Shown here piece by piece: positions 7,766-13,983 of a stretch of 35,310 nucleotides of DNA (position 1 is the first letter of the stretch; each line of letters begins with the position of its first letter). The notes beneath the pieces are model-generated. The model was not told the origin of the DNA and did not search any database. It saw only the letters and a program-made list of their open reading frames with translations. The stretch is from Treponema sp. (GTDB lineage Bacteria; Spirochaetota; Spirochaetia; Treponematales; Breznakiellaceae). The position numbers were made by a program, and so were the translations under genes. The DNA is taken from contig JAIRYT010000015.1 of NCBI GenBank assembly GCA_031267675.1, forward strand, positions 1-35,310, in the 5' to 3' direction.

Positions 7766-9214
7766 TTAAACGCGCAAGAATTCCAGACCCGCCAGAGAGG
7801 CGAGCTTGTTAAGTTTACCGGCAATATGCCCCAGCCCTATGGCGCAGTGGTGCGCCGGGCCCGCTTTGGACCAGCGGTTGACAAAATCCCGCGCCGGTAT
7901 TGCAAACCGGTAGCGGCTGTTTGTGTTCCCAATCCGCAGCACCGGCCCCGGCACCGACTCCCCTTCGGCGCACAGCAGAAAGGCGCCGTCCCTGCCCTGC
8001 ACGACCGACAAAAGGGTAACCGGGCCGTGTTTAACGCTCATTTGGATAGAAAGCCCTTTACCCGGCTTGCCATGGTATATCGGCAAAGGCACCAGGGAAA
8101 CAGCCCCTTCGGCTATGAGCGGATGGGCGGGGCCGTCATGCCCCCAAAGAACCACATCGTCATTAAAGTCCATGGCGTAGAATTCCGAAAAGGATCCCCC
8201 CGCCCCGAACAGATCCAGAATCTTCATGGCTACGGCGTTCTTTACCTCGCACTCGCCCGCCACGGGTACATGATGGGCGGTAAGCAGGGTATTTCCCGCG
8301 ATAAGGGAAGTTACGATATTTTCGTGATCCCCGCCGCTTTGCCCTTCGTAATAGTAGGCCATGGCGCCAAGCCGTTCCCGGCTGCTCAGCTTGTCAAGAG
8401 CGCAGGAAGTCTTTGCCGCCCGGTCCAGCTCAAAGGCGTCGCACTCCGGGGACACTTCAAACTCCCTGTTAAACTGGTCCCGCTTGGCGGCAAGCTCCGG
8501 AGGGTTGACCGTATCCCACAGGGCTTTAAGGTGATCCATTTCGATAAGTTCAAAATGACAGCCAAAGTCGGCGGCCAGGCCCGTGACATCGGTATATACG
8601 TCAAGCATGCCGCAGTAGTAATGACCCAGTATTCCGATTCGGGTGTTTTTAAGTTCCGCGCGTACCTTTACTGCGGCGCACCAGTCCGCTATTTCTTCCC
8701 ATGCGGCATCTTCTTCCAGATACCCGGTTACCATATCGTATTTTATCCCCGCCTTGTTGAACACGTTGGCTATTTCCGGGGCGGCGCAGGCCTGGCAATG
8801 GGCCAGCCATTCGCCGGTCATAAGGCCCCGGTCCCCCAGGGCGTTAAAAGATTCGTAGTCAATAGCGGGTACCGGCTGAAGGTTCAGGATGATAACGGGA
8901 ACCCCCGCTCCCTGAGCCACAGGCAGCACCGTGTGGGACAAGGCATAGGTGGATACATAAAGAAAAATCGCCTCTACCCGGCGTTCCCGGAAAAAGTCCG
9001 CGGCCCGGCGGGCCTTTTCGGTATTGTCCACCAGTCCCGCGTCTGCCACTTCACAGCCTAAACGGCCCAGCTTTTCGGCAATAGATCTCTGGTAGCCTTC
9101 AAGCCTTTCCCGCAGGCCGTTAAACTGGGCCCAGTAGGTATCCAGGCCTATTCCCAGTAAGCCTATCCCGGCCTTTTCCGGGGAATCCTGATCTTGACGG
9201 TCATTGATACTCAT
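7766..9214 (-). CDS. L-arabinose isomerase-family sugar isomerase
   Basis: A 482-residue protein of the L-arabinose/L-fucose isomerase superfamily, not the classical RhaA family. The four metal-binding and catalytic positions of E. coli AraA (Glu306, Glu333, His350, His450) appear conserved: Glu321 in VAGECEVKNA, Glu344 in SFSEFYAMDF, His359 in VLWGHDGPAH and His455/456 in AGPAHHCAIG. The N-terminal domain has the AraA-like GIGLDTYWAQF and VPVIILNLQPVP. It is the first gene of the transporter operon, so it presumably isomerises the imported aldose (rhamnose or a related sugar) to the ketose. No kinase or aldolase gene lies in the window. Exact substrate is unknown. Confidence 0.75.
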   Translation of the reverse strand: MSINDRQDQDSPEKAGIGLLGIGLDTYWAQFNGLRERLEGYQRSIAEKLGRLGCEVADAGLVDNTEKARRAADFFRERRVEAIFLYVSTYALSHTVLPVAQGAGVPVIILNLQPVPAIDYESFNALGDRGLMTGEWLAHCQACAAPEIANVFNKAGIKYDMVTGYLEEDAAWEEIADWCAAVKVRAELKNTRIGILGHYYCGMLDVYTDVTGLAADFGCHFELIEMDHLKALWDTVNPPELAAKRDQFNREFEVSPECDAFELDRAAKTSCALDKLSSRERLGAMAYYYEGQSGGDHENIVTSLIAGNTLLTAHHVPVAGECEVKNAVAMKILDLFGAGGSFSEFYAMDFNDDVVLWGHDGPAHPLIAEGAVSLVPLPIYHGKPGKGLSIQMSVKHGPVTLLSVVQGRDGAFLLCAEGESVPGPVLRIGNTNSRYRFAIPARDFVNRWSKAGPAHHCAIGLGHIAGKLNKLASLAGLEFLRV

Positions 9215-9350
9215 AATTGTGTCATTATCAAGCTGAAATTTTCTGCCGTAAATAGACTTTTCTACTGTGATAATGGAGAAAACCGCTTATTATCGATATA
9301 TCACGGGAAAAATGCTCATACTGTTTTGCTGTCTGCCCGTAAGACTTGCG
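9215..9350 (-). promoter_or_regulatory. upstream region of the sugar operon, operator-like symmetry
   Basis: This AT-rich stretch must hold the operon promoter unless it lies further out. Several -10-like sequences are readable on the minus strand (for example GATAAT near 9286-9295 and again near 9227), none with a convincing -35. An inverted repeat GTGATA (9267-9272) and TATCAC (9299-9304) spans a perfect TATCGATA palindrome (9291-9298); these could bind a sugar-responsive regulator. No regulator gene is adjacent. Confidence 0.3.
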
Positions 9351-9510
9351 CGGTATTAAGGGTTTTGCCGGGGCGGACAAGGGCTTTGCGCTGCAAAGAC
9401 CGCGCCGGCAAAATGCGGCGGAGTGAGCCGCAGGAGCAAGGCCGCAAGGCCGGCGACCCCGGCGAACGCCAAGCCGCCCGGCGGCGCAGTATAAACACTG
9501 TCAGGCGAAA
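9351..9510 (-). repeat. GC-rich intergenic repeat element (longest copy)
   Basis: A sharply bounded GC-rich block between AT-rich flanks, full of short inverted repeats such as GCCGCCCGGCGGC (9472-9484), GCGGCGGAGTGAGCCGC and AAGGCCGCAAGGCC. On the minus strand it begins TGACAGTGTTTATACT followed by GCGCCGCCGGGCGGC. Shortened relatives with the same TGTTTA-CT / GCCGCC-GGCGGC arrangement are found near 13237-13280 and 22487-22521. No ORF with a plausible start is convincing inside it. Confidence 0.6.
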
Positions 9511-9511
9511 T

Positions 9512-9524
9512 GGGGGGGGGGGGG
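9512..9524. repeat. homopolymer run of 13 G
   Basis: Thirteen consecutive G on the plus strand. It lies 35 bases upstream of the -35 box of the SH3-gene promoter. On the minus strand it lies 18 bp upstream of a TATACT sequence (9493-9488), so it would overlap the -35 position of a minus-strand promoter directed toward the sugar operon. Runs of this length are prone to slipped-strand length changes, and poly-G tracts upstream of tpr genes modulate transcription in Treponema pallidum. Confidence 0.9.
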
Positions 9525-9559
9525 TAAATTGATAGGTAAAATAATGAAATAAAAAATGG

Positions 9560-9588
9560 TTGACAAAACAAATATGGCGAATTAAAAT
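9560..9588 (+). promoter_or_regulatory. strong sigma-70-type promoter for the SH3 gene
   Basis: TTGACA at 9560-9565, a 17-bp spacer and TAAAAT at 9583-9588, predicting a transcript start near 9595, 25 bases before the ATG. It is one of the two best promoter matches in the window. Confidence 0.8.
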
Positions 9589-9619
9589 AAATAAATTATG
9601 GATGCAATACAGGGATAGC

Positions 9620-10216
9620 ATGAATCTAAAAAGAGACATCGCGATTTTTGCTCTGATTTTTATAACGGCCAATGTTTTTTCTCAAATACAAGAATCAAGG
9701 AAGATAATGTATGTTACCTCCGAAGAGGGACTGCGAATTCGTTCAGGACCGTCAATTGACAATGAACGGGTTGGAATTTTATTATTTGGCCAACGACTGG
9801 TTACATATAGTAGAACAAATTACACAGTAACAGTTGATGGGATTACAGACTACTGGTATAGTATAGATTACTCCAATGAAAAATGGGTTTTTGGAAGATA
9901 TATATCCGAAGATTTTCCTGAAAAAGCTCCTGTCGTATTAGGGCTATGGGATGATATTAATAATGACAGGCTGTATCATAACTTTAGCCCAGATCATTCC
10001 TATGCGGCGGGACGCAAAGAAACCGACATGGGATTTTGGGGTAGATGGTATTTAAATGGAACAACAATTACTATTCATTTAACAGGAGCTGGTAATGAGT
10101 ATGTGTTAGATGAAACGTATACTATTCAATTGGTTATTATTGATAAAAATAATATTATTTTAAAACTCCCGAATAATGAAACTGTTAGATTAAAAAGAAG
10201 CCAAGACTTATGGTAA
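9620..10216 (+). CDS. exported bacterial SH3-domain protein, AT-rich
   Basis: A 198-residue protein read from the ATG at 9620, which has AGGGA six bases upstream and begins a clear signal peptide (MNLKRDIAIFALIFITANVFS). Residues ~27-90 fit a bacterial SH3 (SH3_3-like) domain: YVTSEEGLRIRSGPSIDNERV, then a GQRLV strand and DYWYSIDYSNEKWVFGRYIS. The remainder contains WGRWYLNGTTITIHL, a beta-rich region like those found in lipocalin-type or copper-resistance-like repeats; I assign no function. Base composition is far more AT-rich than its neighbours, and the gene is bracketed by inverted copies of a short repeat, pointing to acquisition as a unit. Confidence 0.8.
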   Translation: MNLKRDIAIFALIFITANVFSQIQESRKIMYVTSEEGLRIRSGPSIDNERVGILLFGQRLVTYSRTNYTVTVDGITDYWYSIDYSNEKWVFGRYISEDFPEKAPVVLGLWDDINNDRLYHNFSPDHSYAAGRKETDMGFWGRWYLNGTTITIHLTGAGNEYVLDETYTIQLVIIDKNNIILKLPNNETVRLKRSQDLW

Positions 10217-10234
10217 AAATCGCGGCGCTTCGCA

Positions 10235-10261
10235 TGACAGGACTGTTTACGCTAAAGCGCC
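10235..10261 (+). repeat. short interspersed repeat, right-hand copy
   Basis: Contains the 17-mer ACAGGACTGTTTACGCT (10237-10253), found again in reverse orientation at 22505-22521. Outer bases GGCGCTT (10224-10230) and AAGCGCC (10255-10261) pair, and ACAG-GA-CTGT pairs inside, so the whole is hairpin-prone. Its inverted relative at 9483-9503 lies on the other side of the SH3 gene. Confidence 0.7.
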
Positions 10262-10282
10262 CAGGGATCCGTTTCGGGTTGT

Positions 10283-10322
10283 CCGGACTTGCGGGGAAGA
10301 TTCCCGCAAGTCCGGTATTTTT
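10283..10322 (+). terminator. Rho-independent terminator after the SH3 gene
   Basis: Perfect 13-bp stem CCGGACTTGCGGG (10283-10295) and CCCGCAAGTCCGG (10303-10315) with a 7-base loop, followed by TATTTTTA. It stands between the plus-strand SH3 gene and the convergent beta-barrel gene; only the plus strand has the T-rich tail. Confidence 0.85.
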
Positions 10323-10326
10323 AAAT

Positions 10327-11586
10327 TTAGAAACTCAATTTAAGGTCTACATAAAAAACGTTGGTCATCTTGCTGTCTTTTAAGTCGCCGGTTACGCCAT
10401 AGTAGTCGGCGGACGCCTTTTCAAAGTTCAGCGCATCGCCGATTTCAAGGGTGGTTTTGGAATCGAAGTTGATTTTAATCGAAGGCCGGATGCCGATAAC
10501 CGTCCAGTCGTTGTCGTTACCCTTGAGAACCGAAGCCGAAGCGGTAACCGGGGCATAATTTTTGCGTCCGTATTTTCCTTCTTCGTCATTGTCGGAATTT
10601 TCAACCTTGCCGCCGATAAAGTACACTACATCGAGCCGGGGGACAAACTTTCCAATGGTGTAACTTACCCAGGGATTAAAGCGAAGGCCGATATCGCTGT
10701 CTTCTGCCTTGAGCAGATACTGGACGGCGTTCACTCCAAAATTCAGCGAGTTAATTTTATATCCCACCGTCTCGTAGAAATTCATTTTTCCCCTGGTATC
10801 AAAATCCTTTAGTTCATCCAGTTCCGCTTCGGCAATCGCTGTCAGGTTTTCTACGGCAAGAATGCGGGCGCCGATGATGGATTTCATCGTTTCGTCCCTC
10901 GCCCTTGCGCCGCCGGCCTTGTTGTCATTGCGGAACGTCGCGGTAACCCTGAATATGTCGGGCAGCGTGTATCCCAGGCTAAAAACATACTTTGCGTCGT
11001 CCCAATTAACGGTGTTTTTCTCAAGGCTGGAGGCCAGGGCGTTGTTGTCACCTCCTCCCAGCGACGAAATCGCATAGGCGCCGACGCCCAAGTCAAGGTT
11101 TTCAAAAAAAGACGCTTTGAGCATAACGCCAAGGCCCTCGCCCATATCTTCATCAAGAATGGCGCCGCCGGAAGCCCATGTGCCGTCATCGATAATGCCG
11201 GCGTTCAGCGTAAACATATCGGCGAAACGCACCCAGCCCATGGCTATCGGAATGCCTATATCCATGGCGGGACCAGTACCGGTCGTTGCCGTGGTATCAA
11301 CACGGTTTTTGCCCTGGGCCTGAAAGCGGAACTTTGCTCCGGTGTTTCCGTCGGCGTTGGTGTAGGATCCGTTTAGACGGAAACGGTATCCGTACTGTTC
11401 GGAATCCACGCCGTAGACGGTAATGTAGGGGTCCGTTGTTTTGGTATCCGTTCCGTCCACTACTTTCCGGTCGGTAATGATCAAACCAAGACCGCTGTTG
11501 ACATATCCGTCAAACTTGAGTTCCTGGGCAAACGCCATTCCCGTGATTAATGCGAGAACGAACACGATTGTTGTTTTTTTCATCAT
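10327..11586 (-). CDS. predicted outer-membrane beta-barrel (porin-like) protein
   Basis: A 419-residue protein with a cleavable signal peptide (MMKKTTIVFVLALITGMAFAQ) and a body of alternating hydrophobic and polar residues typical of transmembrane beta strands, such as YGYRFRLNGSYTNADG, GAKFRFQAQGK and VFYVDLKLSF. The C-terminal residue is Phe, as is usual for outer-membrane barrel substrates of the BAM complex. Starts with two ATG codons behind an AGGAGA site; either could be used. It resembles the treponemal porin-like proteins but I cannot name a family member. Its stop faces the SH3-gene terminator. Confidence 0.75.
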   Translation of the reverse strand: MMKKTTIVFVLALITGMAFAQELKFDGYVNSGLGLIITDRKVVDGTDTKTTDPYITVYGVDSEQYGYRFRLNGSYTNADGNTGAKFRFQAQGKNRVDTTATTGTGPAMDIGIPIAMGWVRFADMFTLNAGIIDDGTWASGGAILDEDMGEGLGVMLKASFFENLDLGVGAYAISSLGGGDNNALASSLEKNTVNWDDAKYVFSLGYTLPDIFRVTATFRNDNKAGGARARDETMKSIIGARILAVENLTAIAEAELDELKDFDTRGKMNFYETVGYKINSLNFGVNAVQYLLKAEDSDIGLRFNPWVSYTIGKFVPRLDVVYFIGGKVENSDNDEEGKYGRKNYAPVTASASVLKGNDNDWTVIGIRPSIKINFDSKTTLEIGDALNFEKASADYYGVTGDLKDSKMTNVFYVDLKLSF

Positions 11587-11645
11587 ATTTCTCCTGTCAT
11601 TACATTGGCAGGGAATTCTTCATTCCCCAAAAGGCCGACGGCCCA

Positions 11646-11689
11646 TTTTGAAACCACGGACATCGTGCGGCCTGTAACGTGTTTCAAAA
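11646..11689. promoter_or_regulatory. inverted repeat upstream of the beta-barrel gene
   Basis: TTTTGAAAC (11646-11654) and GTTTCAAAA (11681-11689) are perfect 9-bp arms 26 bases apart, 60-100 bp upstream of the minus-strand ATG. Smaller stems GGGAAT/ATTCCC (11611-11627) and GGCC-GAC-GGCC (11633-11643) lie between it and the gene. An operator or a structured leader is possible; no clear -35/-10 pair could be fixed. Confidence 0.4.
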
Positions 11690-11857
11690 CCAGGGAAAAA
11701 ATACAAAAGATATGTTAAGGAAAGATGTGGACCTTATAAAAAATGGGTTAAATGCGCGGGCCTTCCACAGCCCTTGACACGGCGGCAAAGCGAACGCCCT
11801 TATGGTTCCAACCAAAAACTGTTTTACGCTTAAGACTCCGGGGCGAAACCCGCTAAA
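11690..11857. other. intergenic region with a repeat fragment
   Basis: No gene is visible. ACTGTTTTACGCT at 11818-11830 is another relative of the interspersed repeat core seen at 10237 and 22505. A CTTGACAC sequence at 11773 resembles a -35 box but has no good partner. Confidence 0.4.
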
Positions 11858-12712
11858 TTAGTTTCCAAAGTTTGTGGTTCCGGTAAAATTAAAGGGAATG
11901 GCAAAGGCGTCCAGTCCTCCAAACGAGGGATTCAGGGCCGCTTCTCCGGCGCAGGTAAAGGATACGCTTCTTCCGCTTCCGGCAAGAGCGACTATGTCCC
12001 TTATTATGGCAAGCGAATTAATTGATACCGTTACCGGTACCTGGGTGGTCTTTTGGGCGGCAAGGTTTAATCCCTTTGGCATCCGGCCATTTGCCCAGGA
12101 TGAACCGTTTACGGCAAAATCATAAACCAGGCTGTCAATACTCAGGGGAAACGTATTTTTGTTTTCCACCGCCCAGGTAAGGACAAATTCAACTTTGGAA
12201 AGGCCAAGGCTGGTAAACCGTATGCCGTCAAAGGAAAGGGAGGGCATTTTGAGCAGGGGAATTACCCCCGAAAAACCGGCGCTAAATGTTTTGTTTTCTA
12301 TAACAGGAACGGGAAACCGAACATCCACATTGACCGTGTAGGGGACTTCGCCGGCATTGGAGAGCGCGGCGATGGTTTTATAAAGCTCCTCATAAGAAAC
12401 CGAAAAGGGAATATCCACCACCGCGGCGCTTTTGGCGGCTATTTTTGTGTCGTTCGTTATTGTTCCTGTTACCAGGGAATTATTTAAAATAAAAAGCTCC
12501 CAGTCAACCTTTGGAAAGGGAATGGAAAAGGAATTGTTATTTACCACGTTGACCTTTGCCAGCATGGCGGCGCCGGTAAAACTTAAACTGCGGACAGAAA
12601 CCGAATTAAAGGATATCTCCGGTTCGCTTACCAGTTTTGACATGGTCTTGCATCCCGCAAAAAACCCCAAAATGACAAGGAAAAGGCAAGGCGCCGTTTT
12701 TTGTAAACTCAT
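11858..12712 (-). CDS. LEA14/WHy-domain lipoprotein
   Basis: Read from the ATG at 12712 (284 residues): MSLQKTAPCLFLVILGFFAGC is a lipoprotein signal with lipobox GFFAGC and Cys21 as anchor. Two LEA14-type (WHy/LEA_2) beta-sandwich domains follow, about residues 35-140 and 155-275, each with the SLSFTG..KVNVVNNNSFSIPF or LGLSKVEFVLTWAVENKNTFPL pattern of hydrophobic alternation followed by an N-x-N/F-P motif. Such domains bind or stabilise envelope components in bacteria; the specific role here is unknown. No strong ribosome-binding site precedes the ATG, and the frame stays open upstream to 12955, so the start rests on the signal peptide. A repeat element lies directly upstream. Confidence 0.75.
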   Translation of the reverse strand: MSLQKTAPCLFLVILGFFAGCKTMSKLVSEPEISFNSVSVRSLSFTGAAMLAKVNVVNNNSFSIPFPKVDWELFILNNSLVTGTITNDTKIAAKSAAVVDIPFSVSYEELYKTIAALSNAGEVPYTVNVDVRFPVPVIENKTFSAGFSGVIPLLKMPSLSFDGIRFTSLGLSKVEFVLTWAVENKNTFPLSIDSLVYDFAVNGSSWANGRMPKGLNLAAQKTTQVPVTVSINSLAIIRDIVALAGSGRSVSFTCAGEAALNPSFGGLDAFAIPFNFTGTTNFGN

Positions 12713-12854
12713 TGTACCATGGTATCTTATTCGGGGAACAATGGCAAGCCAAAAGCCGGGCCGTTGGTTTCGTGCGGTTGGTGTGCTCAGTGGTAAATGG
12801 AAGAGGAAGATCACCACGAACGGCACTAACTTTTCGCTTGTGTGGTTGGTGAGG
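12685..12854 (-). repeat. duplicated intergenic element, copy 1
   Basis: Two blocks are shared with copy 2 at 13046-13189. The outer block (12764-12854 versus 13101-13189) includes TTCGTGCGGTTGGTGTG, GAGGAAGATCACCACGAAC and GCTTGTGTGGTTGGTGAGG. The inner block (12685-12720 versus 13047-13082) matches at about 27 of 36 positions and every mismatch is a transition. This copy ends inside the start of the LEA14 lipoprotein gene. Confidence 0.85.
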
Positions 12855-13014
12855 CCAAAAATGAAAATAAATATTTTCTTGAAATATTTAAGCCAATACC
12901 CAGCGGAATGACCGCAAACAGAAGGTGGTAAAAAAACGGCGTAAAAAAACCGCATATAAATGACAATATGCAGGATGTTAAAAGAAAAAGTATTTCACGA
13001 TTTTTTTCATCCAT
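12826..13014 (-). CDS. small hydrophobic membrane protein, between repeat copies
   Basis: A possible 62-residue protein from the ATG at 13014, with AAGGA about nine bases upstream. Two hydrophobic segments are visible, residues 8-30 (ILFLLTSCILSFICGFF) and 31-43 (LLFAVIPLGIGL), then a basic stretch NISRKYLFSFL. The last ten or so residues (ASPTTQAKS) are encoded by the repeat copy at 12764-12854, so its C-terminus is repeat-derived. The reading could be fortuitous; composition and Met-Asp-Glu-Lys-Asn start look genuine. Confidence 0.45.
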   Translation of the reverse strand: MDEKNREILFLLTSCILSFICGFFTPFFYHLLFAVIPLGIGLNISRKYLFSFLASPTTQAKS

Positions 13015-13045
13015 AATTCGCTTCCTTGTCACATAACGTTCAGGC

Positions 13046-13189
13046 GGACAAAACGCCGTCTTTTACAAATTCATTATGCCATCGCTCCGGGGGAGGTCCA
13101 GTTGGCTTCGTGCGGTTGGTGTGGTAAAGGAAAGAGGAAGATCACCACGAACTAACAGCACGGACTTTTTGCTTGTGTGGTTGGTGAGG
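13046..13189 (-). repeat. duplicated intergenic element, copy 2
   Basis: Second copy of the element described at 12685-12854. It lies upstream, on the minus strand, of the small membrane ORF, just as copy 1 lies upstream of the LEA14 lipoprotein. TTCGTG and CACGAA inside it are inverted and could pair. Copy 1 carries about 25 extra bases between the two blocks. Confidence 0.85.
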
Positions 13190-13222
13190 TTGGTGGTCAA
13201 ACCTGTTCCTGCAAAAAAATCG

Positions 13223-13251
13223 TTGACAATACGCGGCTACTGGTTTACACT
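13223..13251 (+). promoter_or_regulatory. strong promoter for the DUF975-like gene
   Basis: TTGACA at 13223-13228, a 17-bp spacer and TACACT at 13246-13251. The predicted transcript starts near 13258, giving a leader of about 70 bases before the ATG at 13329. Confidence 0.75.
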
Positions 13252-13299
13252 TGAGGCGTTGCCGGGCGGCAGAGCCGCGGGGTATTAAACCCTCAACGC
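13251..13299 (+). promoter_or_regulatory. GC-rich foldable leader, repeat-related
   Basis: TTGAGG (13251-13256) can pair with CCTCAA (13291-13296), alternatively GGCGTTG with CAACGC; GCGGC-AGA-GCCGC (13266-13278) forms an inner stem. The segment from 13239 (CTGGTTTACACT, then GCCGGGCGGC) resembles the interspersed repeat, so the promoter and leader may derive from it. No known riboswitch was recognised. Confidence 0.4.
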
Positions 13300-13328
13300 G
13301 AATAGAAATTTTATCAAGGATGGTTTTT

Positions 13329-13913
13329 ATGAAAAAAAGCGCGGAACTGCGGGCGCTGGCGAGAGCCCAGCTAAAGGGAACCTGGCTTGCGGCAGTTGTG
13401 GTGTGCCTGGTTTATTCTGTTATACTTGGGCTTTCTTCCCTGATTGTGGTTGGGTCCCTGGTTTTGGGGGGTCCGTTGGCCCTGGGTTATGCGGGATACT
13501 TTCTAAAAAAATCACGCGGCGAACCGGCAAAACTTGAAGATTTGTTTGACGGTTTTGAACAATTTGGATCGGCTTTTTTACTGGGTTTACTTCAATTTAT
13601 TTTTATTACACTCTGGTTCTGCCTGTTGATAGTGCCGGGGATTATAAAATGCTTTAGCTACTCAATGTCATTCTACATAATGAAGGACAACCCCAATATT
13701 GGAGCGCTGGAAGCAATTACCCAAAGCCGAAAAATGATGGCCGGACACAAGGGCAGGCTTTTTTGCCTTGGTTTAAGTTTTATCGGCTGGGGATTGTTGT
13801 GCTGCCTCACGTTTGGAATTGGCGTTTTGTGGCTTGCCCCCTATATAAGTGCAAGCGTAGCAAACTTTTATGTTGATCTAAAAAGTCACCATGAGTCTTT
13901 AGCGGCCCAGTAA
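13329..13913 (+). CDS. DUF975-like multi-pass membrane protein
   Basis: A 194-residue protein from the ATG at 13329, preceded by AAGGA at nine bases. The N-terminus MKKSAELRALARAQLKGTW followed by a long hydrophobic segment is the DUF975 signature. About four to five membrane segments are visible (residues ~19-45, 85-110, 148-175), with a cytoplasmic stretch ITQSRKMMAGHKGRLF typical of the family between the last two. Function is unknown. It has its own strong promoter and a structured leader. A weaker possible start at 13320 would abut the ribosome-binding site. Confidence 0.8.
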   Translation: MKKSAELRALARAQLKGTWLAAVVVCLVYSVILGLSSLIVVGSLVLGGPLALGYAGYFLKKSRGEPAKLEDLFDGFEQFGSAFLLGLLQFIFITLWFCLLIVPGIIKCFSYSMSFYIMKDNPNIGALEAITQSRKMMAGHKGRLFCLGLSFIGWGLLCCLTFGIGVLWLAPYISASVANFYVDLKSHHESLAAQ

Positions 13914-13983
13914 AACCAGTTACGGCCCGGAGGCCTGTAATATGTCCCTAGACGCTGCCGCCTTTGCGCGCTATGATTAAGGA

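Noticed and set aside
7826-9061. Plus-strand ORF of 411 codons opposite the isomerase
   Set aside because: The isomerase frame carries all catalytic motifs; the opposite frame has low-complexity basic sequence and no start signal.
9483-10261. Integron attC sites flanking the SH3 gene
   Set aside because: No GTTRRRY/RYYYAAC core pair at the right places and no integrase in the window; the repeats are inverted, not direct.
13914-13983. SRP (4.5S) RNA gene upstream of dnaX, as in some bacteria
   Set aside because: The conserved GGAAGGAAGCAGCC-type core is absent and the gap is only 70 bases.
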